From positions 372,001-436,000 of the forward strand of contig CAWDVK010000009.1 in NCBI GenBank assembly GCA_963805715.1: 64,000 nt of DNA. The letters run 5' to 3'. Shown in pieces: positions 16,927 through 25,735 of the stretch. Positions within the stretch are counted from its first letter, which is position 1. Each line of letters opens with the position of its first letter. This DNA comes from CAWDVK01 sp963805715 (GTDB lineage Bacteria > Actinomycetota > Actinomycetes > Streptosporangiales > Streptosporangiaceae). The translations under genes and the position numbers were made by a program. The notes beneath the pieces are model-generated. The model was not told where the DNA came from, made no database searches, and worked only from the letters and a program-made list of their open reading frames with translations.

Positions 16927-17081
16927 GATCGGCCAGGGACGCCACCCCTGACCCGCGCTCCCCTCTGGCCGCGCCTGCAGCCAGCTGCCACTGCGGAAGG
17001 CCGCTGCCGTGGATCCGCTGCCGGGAGCCGCTGCCGGGAGCCGCTGCGACGCCCGGCGCTCAGCCCGAATCGGAGGTCCAG

Positions 17082-17846
17082 ATGAGCGATTTCCCGGACG
17101 GTGCAGGCCACCCGCTGATCGGGATCAGCGCCTACGGCGAGCGCGCGCGCTGGGATGCCTGGGACCGGCCGGCGATCCTGCTGCCGCGGCGGTATACCGA
17201 CATGGTGACGCGGGCCGGCGCGATCCCGGTGCTGCTCCCGCCGGTTCCGGGCATCGGCGCGGTGGTCAGCAGGCTGGACGGGCTGGTCCTCTCCGGTGGC
17301 GGCGACATCGATCCTGCGCGTTACGGCGCGCCGCGCGCCGAGGAGACTGGCCCGGTCAATGCCGACCGGGACGCAGCGGAGCTGGAGCTCTGCCATGCCG
17401 CCATGTCGCTCGGGCTGCCCGTGCTCGGCATCTGCCGCGGGCTGCAGGTGATCAACGTGGCCAGGGGCGGCACGCTGCATCAGCATCTGCCCGCGGTGGT
17501 CGGCCATGACGAGCACTCGCCGACGCCCGGCAGCCACGGCGTGCACGATGTCCGGGTGGCGGCCGGGACGCGCCTGGCCGGCGTACTCGGCCGGGCCGAG
17601 GGCACCGATCACCTGCCGGTTGGCGTGCCGACTCACCATCACCAGAGCATTGACCGGCTCGGCACCGGGCTGGCCGCGACGGCCTGGGCCACTGATGGCA
17701 CCATCGAGGCCATCAAGGCCGGCCCGGCCGAGCACCCGTTCCTGGTGGGCGTGCAGTGGCACCCGGAGGCCGGCGACGACCCGAGCTTGTTCCGTGCCCT
17801 GGCCGCGGCCGCCAGCCAGTCTCGCACCGCCGGCGTGGCCAGCTAA
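17082..17846 (+). CDS. gamma-glutamyl hydrolase, peptidase C26 family (PuuD-like)
   Basis: Class I glutamine-amidotransferase fold without a synthase partner. The nucleophile elbow LGICRGLQVIN and catalytic His/Glu in VQWHPEAGD are present, with LSGGGDIDPARYG near the N-terminus. Such enzymes remove the gamma-glutamyl group at the end of glutamylated-amine pathways, matching the ligase, dehydrogenase and SDR upstream. ATG at 17082 follows GGAGGTCCAG. Length 254 residues is normal. Confidence 0.9.
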   Translation: MSDFPDGAGHPLIGISAYGERARWDAWDRPAILLPRRYTDMVTRAGAIPVLLPPVPGIGAVVSRLDGLVLSGGGDIDPARYGAPRAEETGPVNADRDAAELELCHAAMSLGLPVLGICRGLQVINVARGGTLHQHLPAVVGHDEHSPTPGSHGVHDVRVAAGTRLAGVLGRAEGTDHLPVGVPTHHHQSIDRLGTGLAATAWATDGTIEAIKAGPAEHPFLVGVQWHPEAGDDPSLFRALAAAASQSRTAGVAS

Positions 17847-17929
17847 GGACCGCTCGCTGGCCGCCTGCCCGTGCCGTCCGCCGCGCGGCCGGGCCGGCTC
17901 GTCATCCGCCGCCGCAACCTCCGCGCAGC

Positions 17930-18475
17930 AAGCGCCGTCTTCTCGGCACGGGCGACGGCGGCCTGCACTGGGTGACCGAGTACCGCGCCCCGACGGGGGC
18001 GGCGCTGTCCTCGGTGGATTTCGTCACCGCCAGCCGCGGCTGGGTGGTTGGCGGATCGACGATCCTCACGACCGCGGATGGCGGCGGCAGCTGGCAGCCG
18101 CTGCCCGAGCCGTGCCCGCTGGTGCGCACCGTGCACTTCATCAGCCCCGCGGTTGGCTTCGCGGTCGCGGGCGGAAGCCGGCCCCTCGCCGGCCTGCTTC
18201 CGGCACCCGCCGGCGCCATCCCCCCGGCCGGCGGCGTGCTGCTGACGACGGATGACGGAGGGCTGCGCTGGCACCGCCTGGCCGCCCCAGCCGGTGTCCA
18301 GAGCGTGTGCTTCACCGACCGGGAACGCGGCTGGCTCGGCGCGGGCGGGCGGATCTACAGCACGCTGAACGGCGGCCGCAGCTGGACGCTGGCGGTGCGC
18401 GGCCCCTACGGCACGGCCCGGTTCCCCGGCCTGGCCGAGGTGGAGTGCGCCGGACCCGGTGCCGCCTGGTGCTGA
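17930..18475 (+). pseudogene. YCF48/BNR-type beta-propeller protein, 5' fragment
   Basis: About 180 residues of propeller repeats with Asp-box-like motifs (TGDGGLHWV, TADGGGSW, TTDDGGLRWH, STLNGGRSW) between turns such as SRGWVVGG and RGWLGAGG. There is no signal peptide or proper N-terminus, and the reading ends abruptly at a TGA after ECAGPGAAWC. The matching C-terminal end, TEDGGRSWQVQYTLAP, is found 2.7 kb downstream at 21150-21241. The gene therefore looks broken by inserted DNA and also lost its start. Intact relatives are secreted propellers of unknown function. Confidence 0.7.
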
Positions 18476-18785
18476 GCTGACCGGGCCGGGCAGCTACAGA
18501 CCTTGAAGGGCCAGGGTTTGTGTCCTTTGCCAGTGAAGCTGGGGTGCTGCCATCGAGGTTGAGGCATCTGCAGGTCTTTGCCGGTGAACATGGGGCACGG
18601 CTACGGAGATGGCTGGCGACGGTTGGTCGTGCTCACCGGGTCTTCTGCGGGGTGATCGTGTCCCATGGACGCCGGGCAGGACGGCCTGGTTCATCGGGTC
18701 CGCGCACGCGTTAGGGGCGCCGGCGGCCACGGTCCCGCGCAGCGGGGGTTCGGCCGGGCTGGAGGCGCGAAGGCCGCCTGAGGCG
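18476..18785. other. gap holding a degenerate direct repeat
   Basis: No gene is supported here. Two imperfect copies of a 22-23 base unit (GTCCTTTGCCAGTGAAGCTGGGG and GTCTTTGCCGGTGAACATGGGG) lie at 18522-18544 and 18574-18595, 52 bases apart. The stretch is less G/C-biased than its neighbours and marks the left edge of the segment inserted in the YCF48-type gene. I cannot assign it to a known mobile element. Confidence 0.5.
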
Positions 18786-19517
18786 CTATGGCTTGTGGCA
18801 GACCCAGAGGTTCTCGCATGGCCAGTGCCGTGCCCAGTCAGCCGGTTCGCAGGTCAGGTCGGGGCTCGGCTTTCCGGGATCGGGGCGGGGCTCGATGAGA
18901 TCGTCGATGACCAGCCCGGCGCTGCGCAGCGTGCGGATCCAGTCGCCATAGCCAAGGGTGTAGCTGGTAGCGCCGTCCTCTCCGGTGGCGGCTGCGGGCC
19001 CGAAGTAGTCGTGGTGCAGGCTGGCGGTCACCCGGTCGCTGCTGTCGTCATAACAGGCGCGCAGCCATGGGCTGGTCACGGTGAAGACCAGCCGCCCGCG
19101 CTGGCGCAGCACCCGGGCCGCCTCGGGGACGGCCACGTCCGGCGGTGCCCAGCTCAGGCCGCCGTGGTCGCAGAAGACGAGGTCGAAGCTGCCCGTCGCG
19201 AACGGGAGCTGCTCGGCTGCGCCCTGGACCAGCGGGTAGGGGATAGCGCCCATCGCCCGCCGGGCGGCATCCAGCTGAGCGTCGGACAGGTCCAGGCCCA
19301 CCAGCCGGCAGGCCTCGCGGGCCAAGGAGCGGGACCACTGGCCGGCCCCGCAGCCCAGTTCGAGGACCCGCAGGCCCGTGACATCGCCCAGGGCGCCGAG
19401 TTCGCTGTCCGGGATGGAGTAATTGCCCCACAGCCGGGCAGCCGCGCCGATCTGCGGGTCGCAGCGCTGCTGGTAGGCCGCGCTGGCCCGGTTCCAGGAG
19501 TTCCGGTTAGCGTTCAC
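18786..19517 (-). CDS. class I SAM-dependent methyltransferase
   Basis: 243 residues from GTG 19517 (VNANRNSWNRASAAYQ, the usual N-terminus of this subfamily). Motif I is LRVLELGCGAGQWS, motif II GLDLSDAQLD, and the post-motif PFATGSFDLVFCDHGGLSW follows; the C-terminus ends NLWVCHKP. ATG at 19685 is a possible longer start. The open frame runs upstream to 20375 through WD40-derived sequence, but that is accidental. It lies inside the segment that splits the YCF48-type gene. The substrate is unknown. Confidence 0.82.
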   Translation of the reverse strand: MNANRNSWNRASAAYQQRCDPQIGAAARLWGNYSIPDSELGALGDVTGLRVLELGCGAGQWSRSLAREACRLVGLDLSDAQLDAARRAMGAIPYPLVQGAAEQLPFATGSFDLVFCDHGGLSWAPPDVAVPEAARVLRQRGRLVFTVTSPWLRACYDDSSDRVTASLHHDYFGPAAATGEDGATSYTLGYGDWIRTLRSAGLVIDDLIEPRPDPGKPSPDLTCEPADWARHWPCENLWVCHKP

Positions 19518-19863
19518 GCTGGCCACCGGTTCACCCAATCCCAGCGCCTGCGCCCAGGTCGAGGGATTTCCTGCGGGCCCCTCCGGCAATGGCAGACCGC
19601 CAAGAGCATCGCGCACAGACCGGCCGCTGAGCAGGGGAGGGCAGGCGTCTCCTGCTCGACGGTCCGCGGCTGCGCGGTTGGCCATCGCGGCATCATGCCA
19701 CGGCCAGCCGCCGGGCCTGGTGGCGGTACCGTGCCTCATCAACCGCGCTGATCCGGCCAGGTTCCGATGGCAGCAACGACCGCTGGGCCGACCAGCGAGA
19801 ATGATGCACCGCAGGACAGAGAACACCGCGCACACCTCGCCTCCGGTGTCAAGCGGCGGAAAG

Positions 19864-20330
19864 TCAGAACGTCCGGGCCGGGTGCGCCGACGTTGCCTTC
19901 CACCCGGTGGCCAGCCACCTCCCATCCGGGCTGAACCCCAGCGCGCAGAAGCTAGGGCAAAGATGGGTGAGGACGGCCCGCTGGGCGGGGTGCGCCGGAT
20001 CGGTGATATCCCCACAATCACAATCCCGTCGGCGCTCCCAGACGCCAGCAGCCGCCCGTCCGGGCTGAACGCCACCGCCACCACCGTCTTGCCGTGGCCG
20101 GTGATGGCAGCTATCTCGGCCGGGTGCTCCGGATCAATGGCATCCCACAAGATCACGATCCGGTCAGCGCCTCCAGAAGCCAGCAACTGCTCGTCCGGGC
20201 TGAACGCCACCGCCCATACCGCCTTGGCACGGCGGGCGAGCGTAGCGATCAGGCCGGGCGGCGGGGGCGGGGGAAGGCCGTCGTGCGGCGTCCGCAGTCT
20301 CCCGACTGCTCGGCCGGCGGTCACAGGCAC
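19864..20330 (-). pseudogene. WD40-repeat protein remnant (C-terminal part, frameshifted)
   Basis: Three WD40 repeats are recognisable on the minus strand: AVAFSPDEQLLASGGAD with VILWDAIDPEHPAE, then AVAFSPDGRLLASGSAD, then, after a one-base shift, DITDPAHPAQRAVLTH with GFSPDGRWLATGW and a stop at 19864. The shift is where a TGG Trp codon has lost its T (near 20007-20014). No N-terminal domain precedes the repeats. This is either a decayed end of a larger WD40 kinase/ATPase-type protein or a short repeat protein with a sequencing error. Confidence 0.6.
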
Positions 20331-20378
20331 GCCTGGCACGTATGTGACAGGCGAGATACCCGGCATGCAAGCCACGAA

Positions 20379-21120
20379 TCAACGCGAGCGCACCCGGCCC
20401 CGGGCCAGCCACCGCGCCACCAGTCGCCGGGCAGCAACCCCCAGCAGGCCCCACGACAACACCAGCGCCAGCCCCCACGCCGCTTCCCTGGCCAGCCCCA
20501 GCCCCCAGAACAACCCTGTACCCAAGGCCAGGGCAACCAGGATCCCGACATCCGGGGGCATCTCGCTGCCTGCACGGCCGACGCTGCTACCAGGCCTGCC
20601 CGCCTTCCCCTGCGTCTTCTTCCCCCTGAACCCGGCCCTCACGAACGCTGCCAGCATCAGGGCGAACACCGCGAGGGCCGCTCCGGCGAATATCCAGTCC
20701 GGGGTGCTCTCATTAACGGACCCGCTCCAGCGGACATGAGCAGGATCCACGGGGTCATACACGACCCGGAGCCTCTCACCGACCCGCTCAGAGCCGCTTC
20801 CCTCCGCCGTCGCCCGCACCCTGGCCCCCCCGGGAGTCGGTGAAGGTCACCGTGACATCCGTCCATGTGCTGAGGCCACCAGAGGGCTCAATATTCTCGC
20901 TCTTCTGCTGGACATCCGTCACAACCGCCTCAGTAGCCACCCCCCGCAGACTCAAATCCGCGGAAACCTGCCCGTCGCGGTACCCGTACACGCTCAGGAT
21001 CACCGCCAACAGCAGGACTATCCCAAGCGCACCGAATACATATAAGTACCCGGCAGCCTTCTCCATCAGCGTCGAGCCCGGCTTCTCCACCCATCCCCTT
21101 CCAGCCACACCTTCCATCAT
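20379..21120 (-). CDS. DUF3592-like membrane protein (frameshift at a C7 run)
   Basis: Two overlapping minus-strand frames make one protein. The first (from 21120) has a membrane segment YLYVFGALGIVLLLAVILSV and a soluble part ending WTDVTVTFTDSRGG. The second (to 20379) continues VRATAEGSGSERVGERLRVVYDP, then two or three more membrane segments. The break is at seven Cs, 20825-20831, where one miscounted base would join them. The layout, two membrane ends around a small beta domain with VVYDPxDPAHVRW, resembles DUF3592 proteins. Function unknown. Confidence 0.65.
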
Positions 21121-21149
21121 CTACCTTGCCAAGCCGACAACCGGCATAG

Positions 21150-21241
21150 ATCACAGCTCCGCCGCCAGCGTCGTGCACCGCATCGTGCACACGGAGGACG
21201 GCGGCCGCAGCTGGCAGGTCCAGTACACGCTGGCACCCTGA
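21150..21241 (+). pseudogene. YCF48/BNR-type protein, 3' fragment
   Basis: The last residues, HRIVHTEDGGRSWQVQYTLAP, form a typical closing Asp-box repeat and stop of a YCF48-type propeller, but no start or earlier repeats precede them. They fit as the missing end of the fragment at 17930-18475. The stretch between about 18475 and 21150 separates the two parts. Confidence 0.6.
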
Positions 21242-21339
21242 CCAGGCCCGGCGATCTGCGCCTGGCCCGCCGCCCGGCCGCGCCCCGGCCGGTCGGCCCT
21301 CGATGCCCCAGTTGCCCGCCTCTCGGTAACCTTCCAGGC

Positions 21340-22875
21340 ATGACGGACAAGACGGCGAAGAAGCCGGGCGACGCTCCCGCCGGCCCGGACGACGCAGCGG
21401 CAGCCGGGAAGCAGGCCGGGGCGACGGAAGCGGCCGCCGCGCCGCCGGAGCCGCAGGACGACCTGGTCACCACCCGCCATGTCATCACCGCCGACGGCAC
21501 TGAGCTGCGGTACACGGCCCGGTCCGGGCGCATCGTGCTGCGGCAGGAGGGCCATACCGACGACGCCTTCGACGGCCTGCAGCCGAAGGCGGAGGTATTC
21601 GTGACCGCCTACACCGCCGACGACGCCGACCCGCGGACCCGGCCGGTGACCTTCGCCTTCAACGGCGGCCCTGGTTCCTCCAGCGTGTGGCTGCACCTCG
21701 GGCTGCTCGGCCCGCGCCGGGTGCTGATGGGGGACGCCGGGGCCCTGCTGCCGCCGCCCTACGACCTGGCCGATAACCAGCAGACCCTGCTGCGGCACTC
21801 CGACCTGGTGTTCATCGACCCGGTCTCGACCGGATTCTCGCGGGCGGTGAAGGGCGAGAAGCCCGGCGACTTTCACGGGTTCGGCGGCGACCTGGAGTCG
21901 GTCGGCGAGGTGATCAGGCTCTGGACCACCAGGGACGGCCGGTGGATGTCGCCCAAGTACCTGTGCGGCGAGTCCTACGGGACGCTGCGGGCGGCCGGCC
22001 TCGCGCGGCACCTGCAAGAGCGCTACGGCATGTATCTCAACGGCCTGATCCTGATCTCGTCCGTCCTCGATATCGGCACGATCGAGTTCGGCGGGGGCAA
22101 CGACGATCCCTACGTCCTGTACCTGCCGACCTATGCGGCTATCGCGCACTATCACGGCAAGCACGGCGACCGGCCGCTGCGCGAGGTGCTCGACGAGGCG
22201 GAGGCCTATGCGGAGCGGGACTACCCCTGGGTGCTGGGCCGGGGAGCCCGCCTCAGCGCCGCCGAGCGGGCCGGGGCCGTGGCCAGGCTCGCCGCCCTGA
22301 CCGGCCTGTCGCCGGATTACCTGGACCGGGTGAACCTGCGGCCCGAGCACGTCAGGTTCCTCACCGAGCTGCTCCGCGACCAGCGCCGGGTCGTCGGCCG
22401 CATCGACGGCCGGTTCACCGGCTGGGACGCCGACTACGGCCGCGAGCACTGGACCAGTGACCCGTCCATGGACGCCATCACCGGCCCCTACACCGCGGCG
22501 CTCAACCACTACGTGCGCGCCGAGCTCGGCTACGCGAGCGACCTGCCGTACGAGATCCTCACCAACCGGGTCCAGCCATGGTCCTACCGGGAATTCGAGG
22601 GCCAGCACGTGCACGTGCTGGACAAGCTCGCTGAGGCCATGCGGTCCAACCCGCACATGCGCGTGCACGTGGCCTGCGGTTACCACGACGCGGCAACGCC
22701 CTATTTCGCCGCCGAGCACACGTTCGCGCACCTCGCGATCCCGCCCGGGCTGGCCGGCAACATCGAGTTCAGCTACTACAAGGCCGGCCACATGACCTAC
22801 CTGCACGAGCCGAGCAGGCTCGCCCAGTCCGCCGAGCTGGCCCGCTTCGTCGGCCCAGCCGGGCCGACAACCTAG
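21340..22875 (+). CDS. serine carboxypeptidase-like protein (peptidase S10)
   Basis: 511-residue alpha/beta hydrolase. The oxyanion motif FNGGPGSSS, the nucleophile motif CGESYGTLRA, Asp in GYHDAATPYFA and His in YKAGHMTYLHEP make a full catalytic set. There is no signal peptide; the first 45 residues are an Ala-rich acidic leader, so the enzyme is probably cytoplasmic, unlike eukaryotic S10 enzymes. It ends 10 bases before an ABC ATPase gene. Confidence 0.92.
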   Translation: MTDKTAKKPGDAPAGPDDAAAAGKQAGATEAAAAPPEPQDDLVTTRHVITADGTELRYTARSGRIVLRQEGHTDDAFDGLQPKAEVFVTAYTADDADPRTRPVTFAFNGGPGSSSVWLHLGLLGPRRVLMGDAGALLPPPYDLADNQQTLLRHSDLVFIDPVSTGFSRAVKGEKPGDFHGFGGDLESVGEVIRLWTTRDGRWMSPKYLCGESYGTLRAAGLARHLQERYGMYLNGLILISSVLDIGTIEFGGGNDDPYVLYLPTYAAIAHYHGKHGDRPLREVLDEAEAYAERDYPWVLGRGARLSAAERAGAVARLAALTGLSPDYLDRVNLRPEHVRFLTELLRDQRRVVGRIDGRFTGWDADYGREHWTSDPSMDAITGPYTAALNHYVRAELGYASDLPYEILTNRVQPWSYREFEGQHVHVLDKLAEAMRSNPHMRVHVACGYHDAATPYFAAEHTFAHLAIPPGLAGNIEFSYYKAGHMTYLHEPSRLAQSAELARFVGPAGPTT

Positions 22876-22885
22876 ACTCGCGAGC

Positions 22886-23812
22886 GTGAGTACCGCTCCG
22901 GCCGTCGAGATCACCGGCCTGGTCAAGCGTTACGGCTCCGTGACCGCTGTCAGCGGCCTGTCGCTGCGCGCGGAGCGAGCACAGGTGACGGCCATCATCG
23001 GCCCGAACGGCGCCGGGAAGACCACCACGATCGAGACCTGCGAGGGCTACCGGCGGCCGGACGGCGGCACCGTGCGGGTCCTCGGGCTCGACCCGGTGCG
23101 CGACGCCCGCGAGCTGCGACCGAAGGTCGGGGTCATGCTGCAGTCCGGCGGGGTGCCGACCACGGCCAGGGCAGCCGAGTACCTGCGGGTGATGGCCAGC
23201 TTCTACTCCCGCCCCATCGACCCGGACATGCTGCTGGACGCGCTGGGCCTGACCGGGTCCGCCCGGACTCCGTACAAGCGGCTCTCCGGCGGCCAGCAGC
23301 AGCGGCTGGCGCTCGCGGCCGCCGTCGTCGGACGCCCTGAGCTGATATTCCTCGATGAGCCGACGGCCGGGCTGGATCCGCAGGCCCGGCACGCGACCTG
23401 GCAGCTGATCCAGGGCCTGCGCACCTCGGGGGCGGCGGTCATCCTGGCCACGCACTACCTGGAGGAGGCCGAGAAGCTCGCCGACCAGGTCGCCATCATC
23501 GACGGCGGCCAGCTCGTCGTGGCGGGCAGCCCGGCCGAGCTCACCGGCACCTCCGGCCAGCTCAGGTTCCGCGCCGAGCCCGGCCTGGACACCGACGCGC
23601 TGGTCGCCGCCCTGCCGCCGGGCAGCGCCGCCAAGGAATCCCCGGCCGGCCATTACCTGGTCGACCTGCACCACCGGGTGGACCCGCAGCTGATTGCCGC
23701 GGTTACCGCCTGGTGCGCCGACCATGGCGTACTGGCCCAGAGCCTGCGGATCGAGAGCCGCACCCTGGAGGATGTCTTCCTGGAGCTGACCGGACGGGAG
23801 CTGCGGTCATGA
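22886..23812 (+). CDS. ABC transporter ATP-binding protein (DrrA-like)
   Basis: ATPase subunit of a two-gene exporter. Walker A GPNGAGKTT, signature LSGGQQQRLALA and Walker B LIFLDEPTAGLDPQ are intact; the C-terminal extension ending RTLEDVFLELTG is that of DrrA/CcmA-type drug or lipid exporters. Its TGA overlaps the permease ATG by 4 bases. A similar pair often lies near ctaA and tkt in actinomycetes. The substrate is unknown. Confidence 0.92.
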   Translation: MSTAPAVEITGLVKRYGSVTAVSGLSLRAERAQVTAIIGPNGAGKTTTIETCEGYRRPDGGTVRVLGLDPVRDARELRPKVGVMLQSGGVPTTARAAEYLRVMASFYSRPIDPDMLLDALGLTGSARTPYKRLSGGQQQRLALAAAVVGRPELIFLDEPTAGLDPQARHATWQLIQGLRTSGAAVILATHYLEEAEKLADQVAIIDGGQLVVAGSPAELTGTSGQLRFRAEPGLDTDALVAALPPGSAAKESPAGHYLVDLHHRVDPQLIAAVTAWCADHGVLAQSLRIESRTLEDVFLELTGRELRS

Positions 23813-24594
23813 CCGACCTGGCCAGCGACTGGCCGCCGCCGGCTCCCGGCGCGGCTCCGCTGCCGAAGATGATCCTGGCGCAGGCGGGACTCGAGCTGCG
23901 GACGCTGATCCGCAACGGCGAGCAGCTGCTGCTGACCGTGATCATCCCCGTGCTGCTGCTCGTCGCCTTCGGGCACGAGAACCTGGTCAGCGTCGGATCG
24001 GGCAGCCGGATCGGCTTCGTGGTACCGGGAATCCTGGCCCTCGCCGTCCTGTCGACGGCCTTCACCAGCCAGGCCATCGCGACCGGCTTCGAGCGCCGGT
24101 ACGGGGTGCTGAAGCGGCTCGGCGCCGCGCCGCTGTCGCGGGCCGGGCTGATCGCGGCGAAGACCCTGACCGTGCTGGTCGTCGAGTTCCTGCAGGCGGT
24201 GCTGATCATCGGCGTCGGCGCGGCGCTCGGCTGGCGGCCGCATGCCGGGGCCGGCGCGGTGGCCTGGGTGGTGCTGCTGTTCCTGGTCGGCACGGCTGCC
24301 TTCAGCGGCCTCGCGCTGCTGCTGGCGGGCACGCTGCGGGCCGAGGCGACCCTGGCCGCAGCGAACCTGCTCTACCTGATCATGCTCGGAATCGGCGGGA
24401 TCCTGTTCCCGCTGACCAAGTTCCCGGCCGGCTGGCAGCAGGTGCTCCGGCTGCTGCCGCCGGGCGCGCTGTCAGACGGCCTGCGCTCGGTGCTCGCCCA
24501 CGGCGGCGGCCTGCCGGGCCGGGACCTGCTGGTGCTGCTCGTGTGGGCGGTCGCGGCCATCGCCATCACGGCGCGCACCTTCCGCTGGGAGTAG
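23809..24594 (+). CDS. ABC-2 type transporter permease
   Basis: 261-residue membrane subunit with about six hydrophobic segments of the ABC-2 fold (LTVIIPVLLLVAF, IGFVVPGILALAVLSTAFT, ending AIAITARTFRWE). ATG at 23809 is chosen because it overlaps the ATPase stop. It pairs with the ATPase at 22886. Confidence 0.9.
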   Translation: MTDLASDWPPPAPGAAPLPKMILAQAGLELRTLIRNGEQLLLTVIIPVLLLVAFGHENLVSVGSGSRIGFVVPGILALAVLSTAFTSQAIATGFERRYGVLKRLGAAPLSRAGLIAAKTLTVLVVEFLQAVLIIGVGAALGWRPHAGAGAVAWVVLLFLVGTAAFSGLALLLAGTLRAEATLAAANLLYLIMLGIGGILFPLTKFPAGWQQVLRLLPPGALSDGLRSVLAHGGGLPGRDLLVLLVWAVAAIAITARTFRWE

Positions 24595-24727
24595 GGCCGT
24601 TTCGCCCCGCCAGCCGCCCCGCCAGCCGCGCCGCCCGGCGCTCGCAGCGGCGCCGCCGTCGGCGCTCGTCGTCACCGGGATACTCTCCGTCCAGCTGGGT
24701 GCCGGCCTGGCTGACCGCCTCTTCGCC

Positions 24728-25672
24728 GTGGCCTCCCCGGCCGGGGTCACCGGCCTGCGGCTCTGGTGGTCGGCCCTGATCCTCGCGGCAGCCGGCGGCC
24801 GGGGCCTTGCCGCCGCGGTACGCGCCATGCTGGCCCGCCGGGCCTGGCGGGATGCGGCGGTGGTCGTGACCTTCGGCGTCGTGCTCGGCGTCATGAACTT
24901 CTCGATCTACCAGTCCTTTGCCCGGATCCCGCTCGGCGCGGCCGTGACGATCGAGTTCCTGGGCCCGCTGGCCGTGGCCGTCGCGTCCTCCCGGCGCCTC
25001 GTCGACCTGCTCTGGGTCTGCCTGGCGGCGGGCGGCGTCCTGCTGCTGACCCGTGGCGGCGCGCACCTGGGCGCCGCTGCGACCTCGGGCCGTGAGCTAG
25101 CGGGCATCGCCTTCGCGCTGGTTGCCGCGGCCTCCTGGGCGGCCTACATCCTGCTCAGCCGGTCGACCGGACGGCGCTTCGGCGGCTCATCCGGCCTGGT
25201 GATCGCGATGCTGGTCGCGGCGGCCGTGGTTACCCCGGCAGCGCTGGCCAGCGGGCGGCACCTGCTGCGGCCGGACGCGCTGGCTGCCGGCCTGGCCATC
25301 GGCCTGCTGTCGTCCGTGATCCCGTACCGGCTTGAGCTGGAGGCACTGCGCCGGGTGCCGGCCAGGGTCTTCGGCATCTGGATGAGCCTCGAGCCGGCCG
25401 TAGCCGCCCTGGTCGGGCTGGTCGTGCTCGGGCAGCACCTGTCCTGGGCGCAGTGGCTGGCCATCTGCTGCGTCACGGCGGCCTGCGCCGGTGCCGCCCG
25501 CGGCAGCCCGGCGGCGGAGCAGGATACGGCTGGCCAGGCGGCCGAGGCTGACCAGGCGGGCCTGGCGTCCGGCCGGGCCGGGGCAGGCTGGCCAGGCGGG
25601 CCGGAGCGGGCGGGCGGGCCGGAGCAGGCGGGCGGGGCGGGCGACGGCGTCGTCCCGCCGCCGGCCGGCTAG
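24728..25672 (+). CDS. EamA-family transporter (RhtA-like; true start unclear)
   Basis: Drug/metabolite-type exporter with about nine visible membrane segments and a duplicated EamA domain (GVVLGVMNFSIYQSFARIPLG, later IPYRLELEALRRVPARVFGI). The open frame starts at GTG 24728, but the same frame upstream reads SALVVTGILSVQLGAGLADRLFA, the normal first membrane helix, with no start codon back to the permease stop. Either an indel hides the start near 24,600 or a non-standard start is used. The C-terminus has an Ala/Gly/Gln-rich tail (near residues 262-314) of five-residue units. RhtA relatives export amino acids such as threonine or homoserine. Confidence 0.85.
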   Translation: MASPAGVTGLRLWWSALILAAAGGRGLAAAVRAMLARRAWRDAAVVVTFGVVLGVMNFSIYQSFARIPLGAAVTIEFLGPLAVAVASSRRLVDLLWVCLAAGGVLLLTRGGAHLGAAATSGRELAGIAFALVAAASWAAYILLSRSTGRRFGGSSGLVIAMLVAAAVVTPAALASGRHLLRPDALAAGLAIGLLSSVIPYRLELEALRRVPARVFGIWMSLEPAVAALVGLVVLGQHLSWAQWLAICCVTAACAGAARGSPAAEQDTAGQAAEADQAGLASGRAGAGWPGGPERAGGPEQAGGAGDGVVPPPAG

Positions 25673-25735
25673 TGACGAGCGGCACATAGAACCCGCCAGC
25701 AGCGGGGCGCAGGGCTGCGGCTCTACGATGGACGG

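Noticed and set aside
18786..20375. 529-codon ORF reading as a WD40-methyltransferase fusion
   Set aside because: The middle has no domain-like sequence; the third WD40 repeat continues in another frame to its own stop at 19864, and the methyltransferase has its normal start near 19517. The open frame is accidental.
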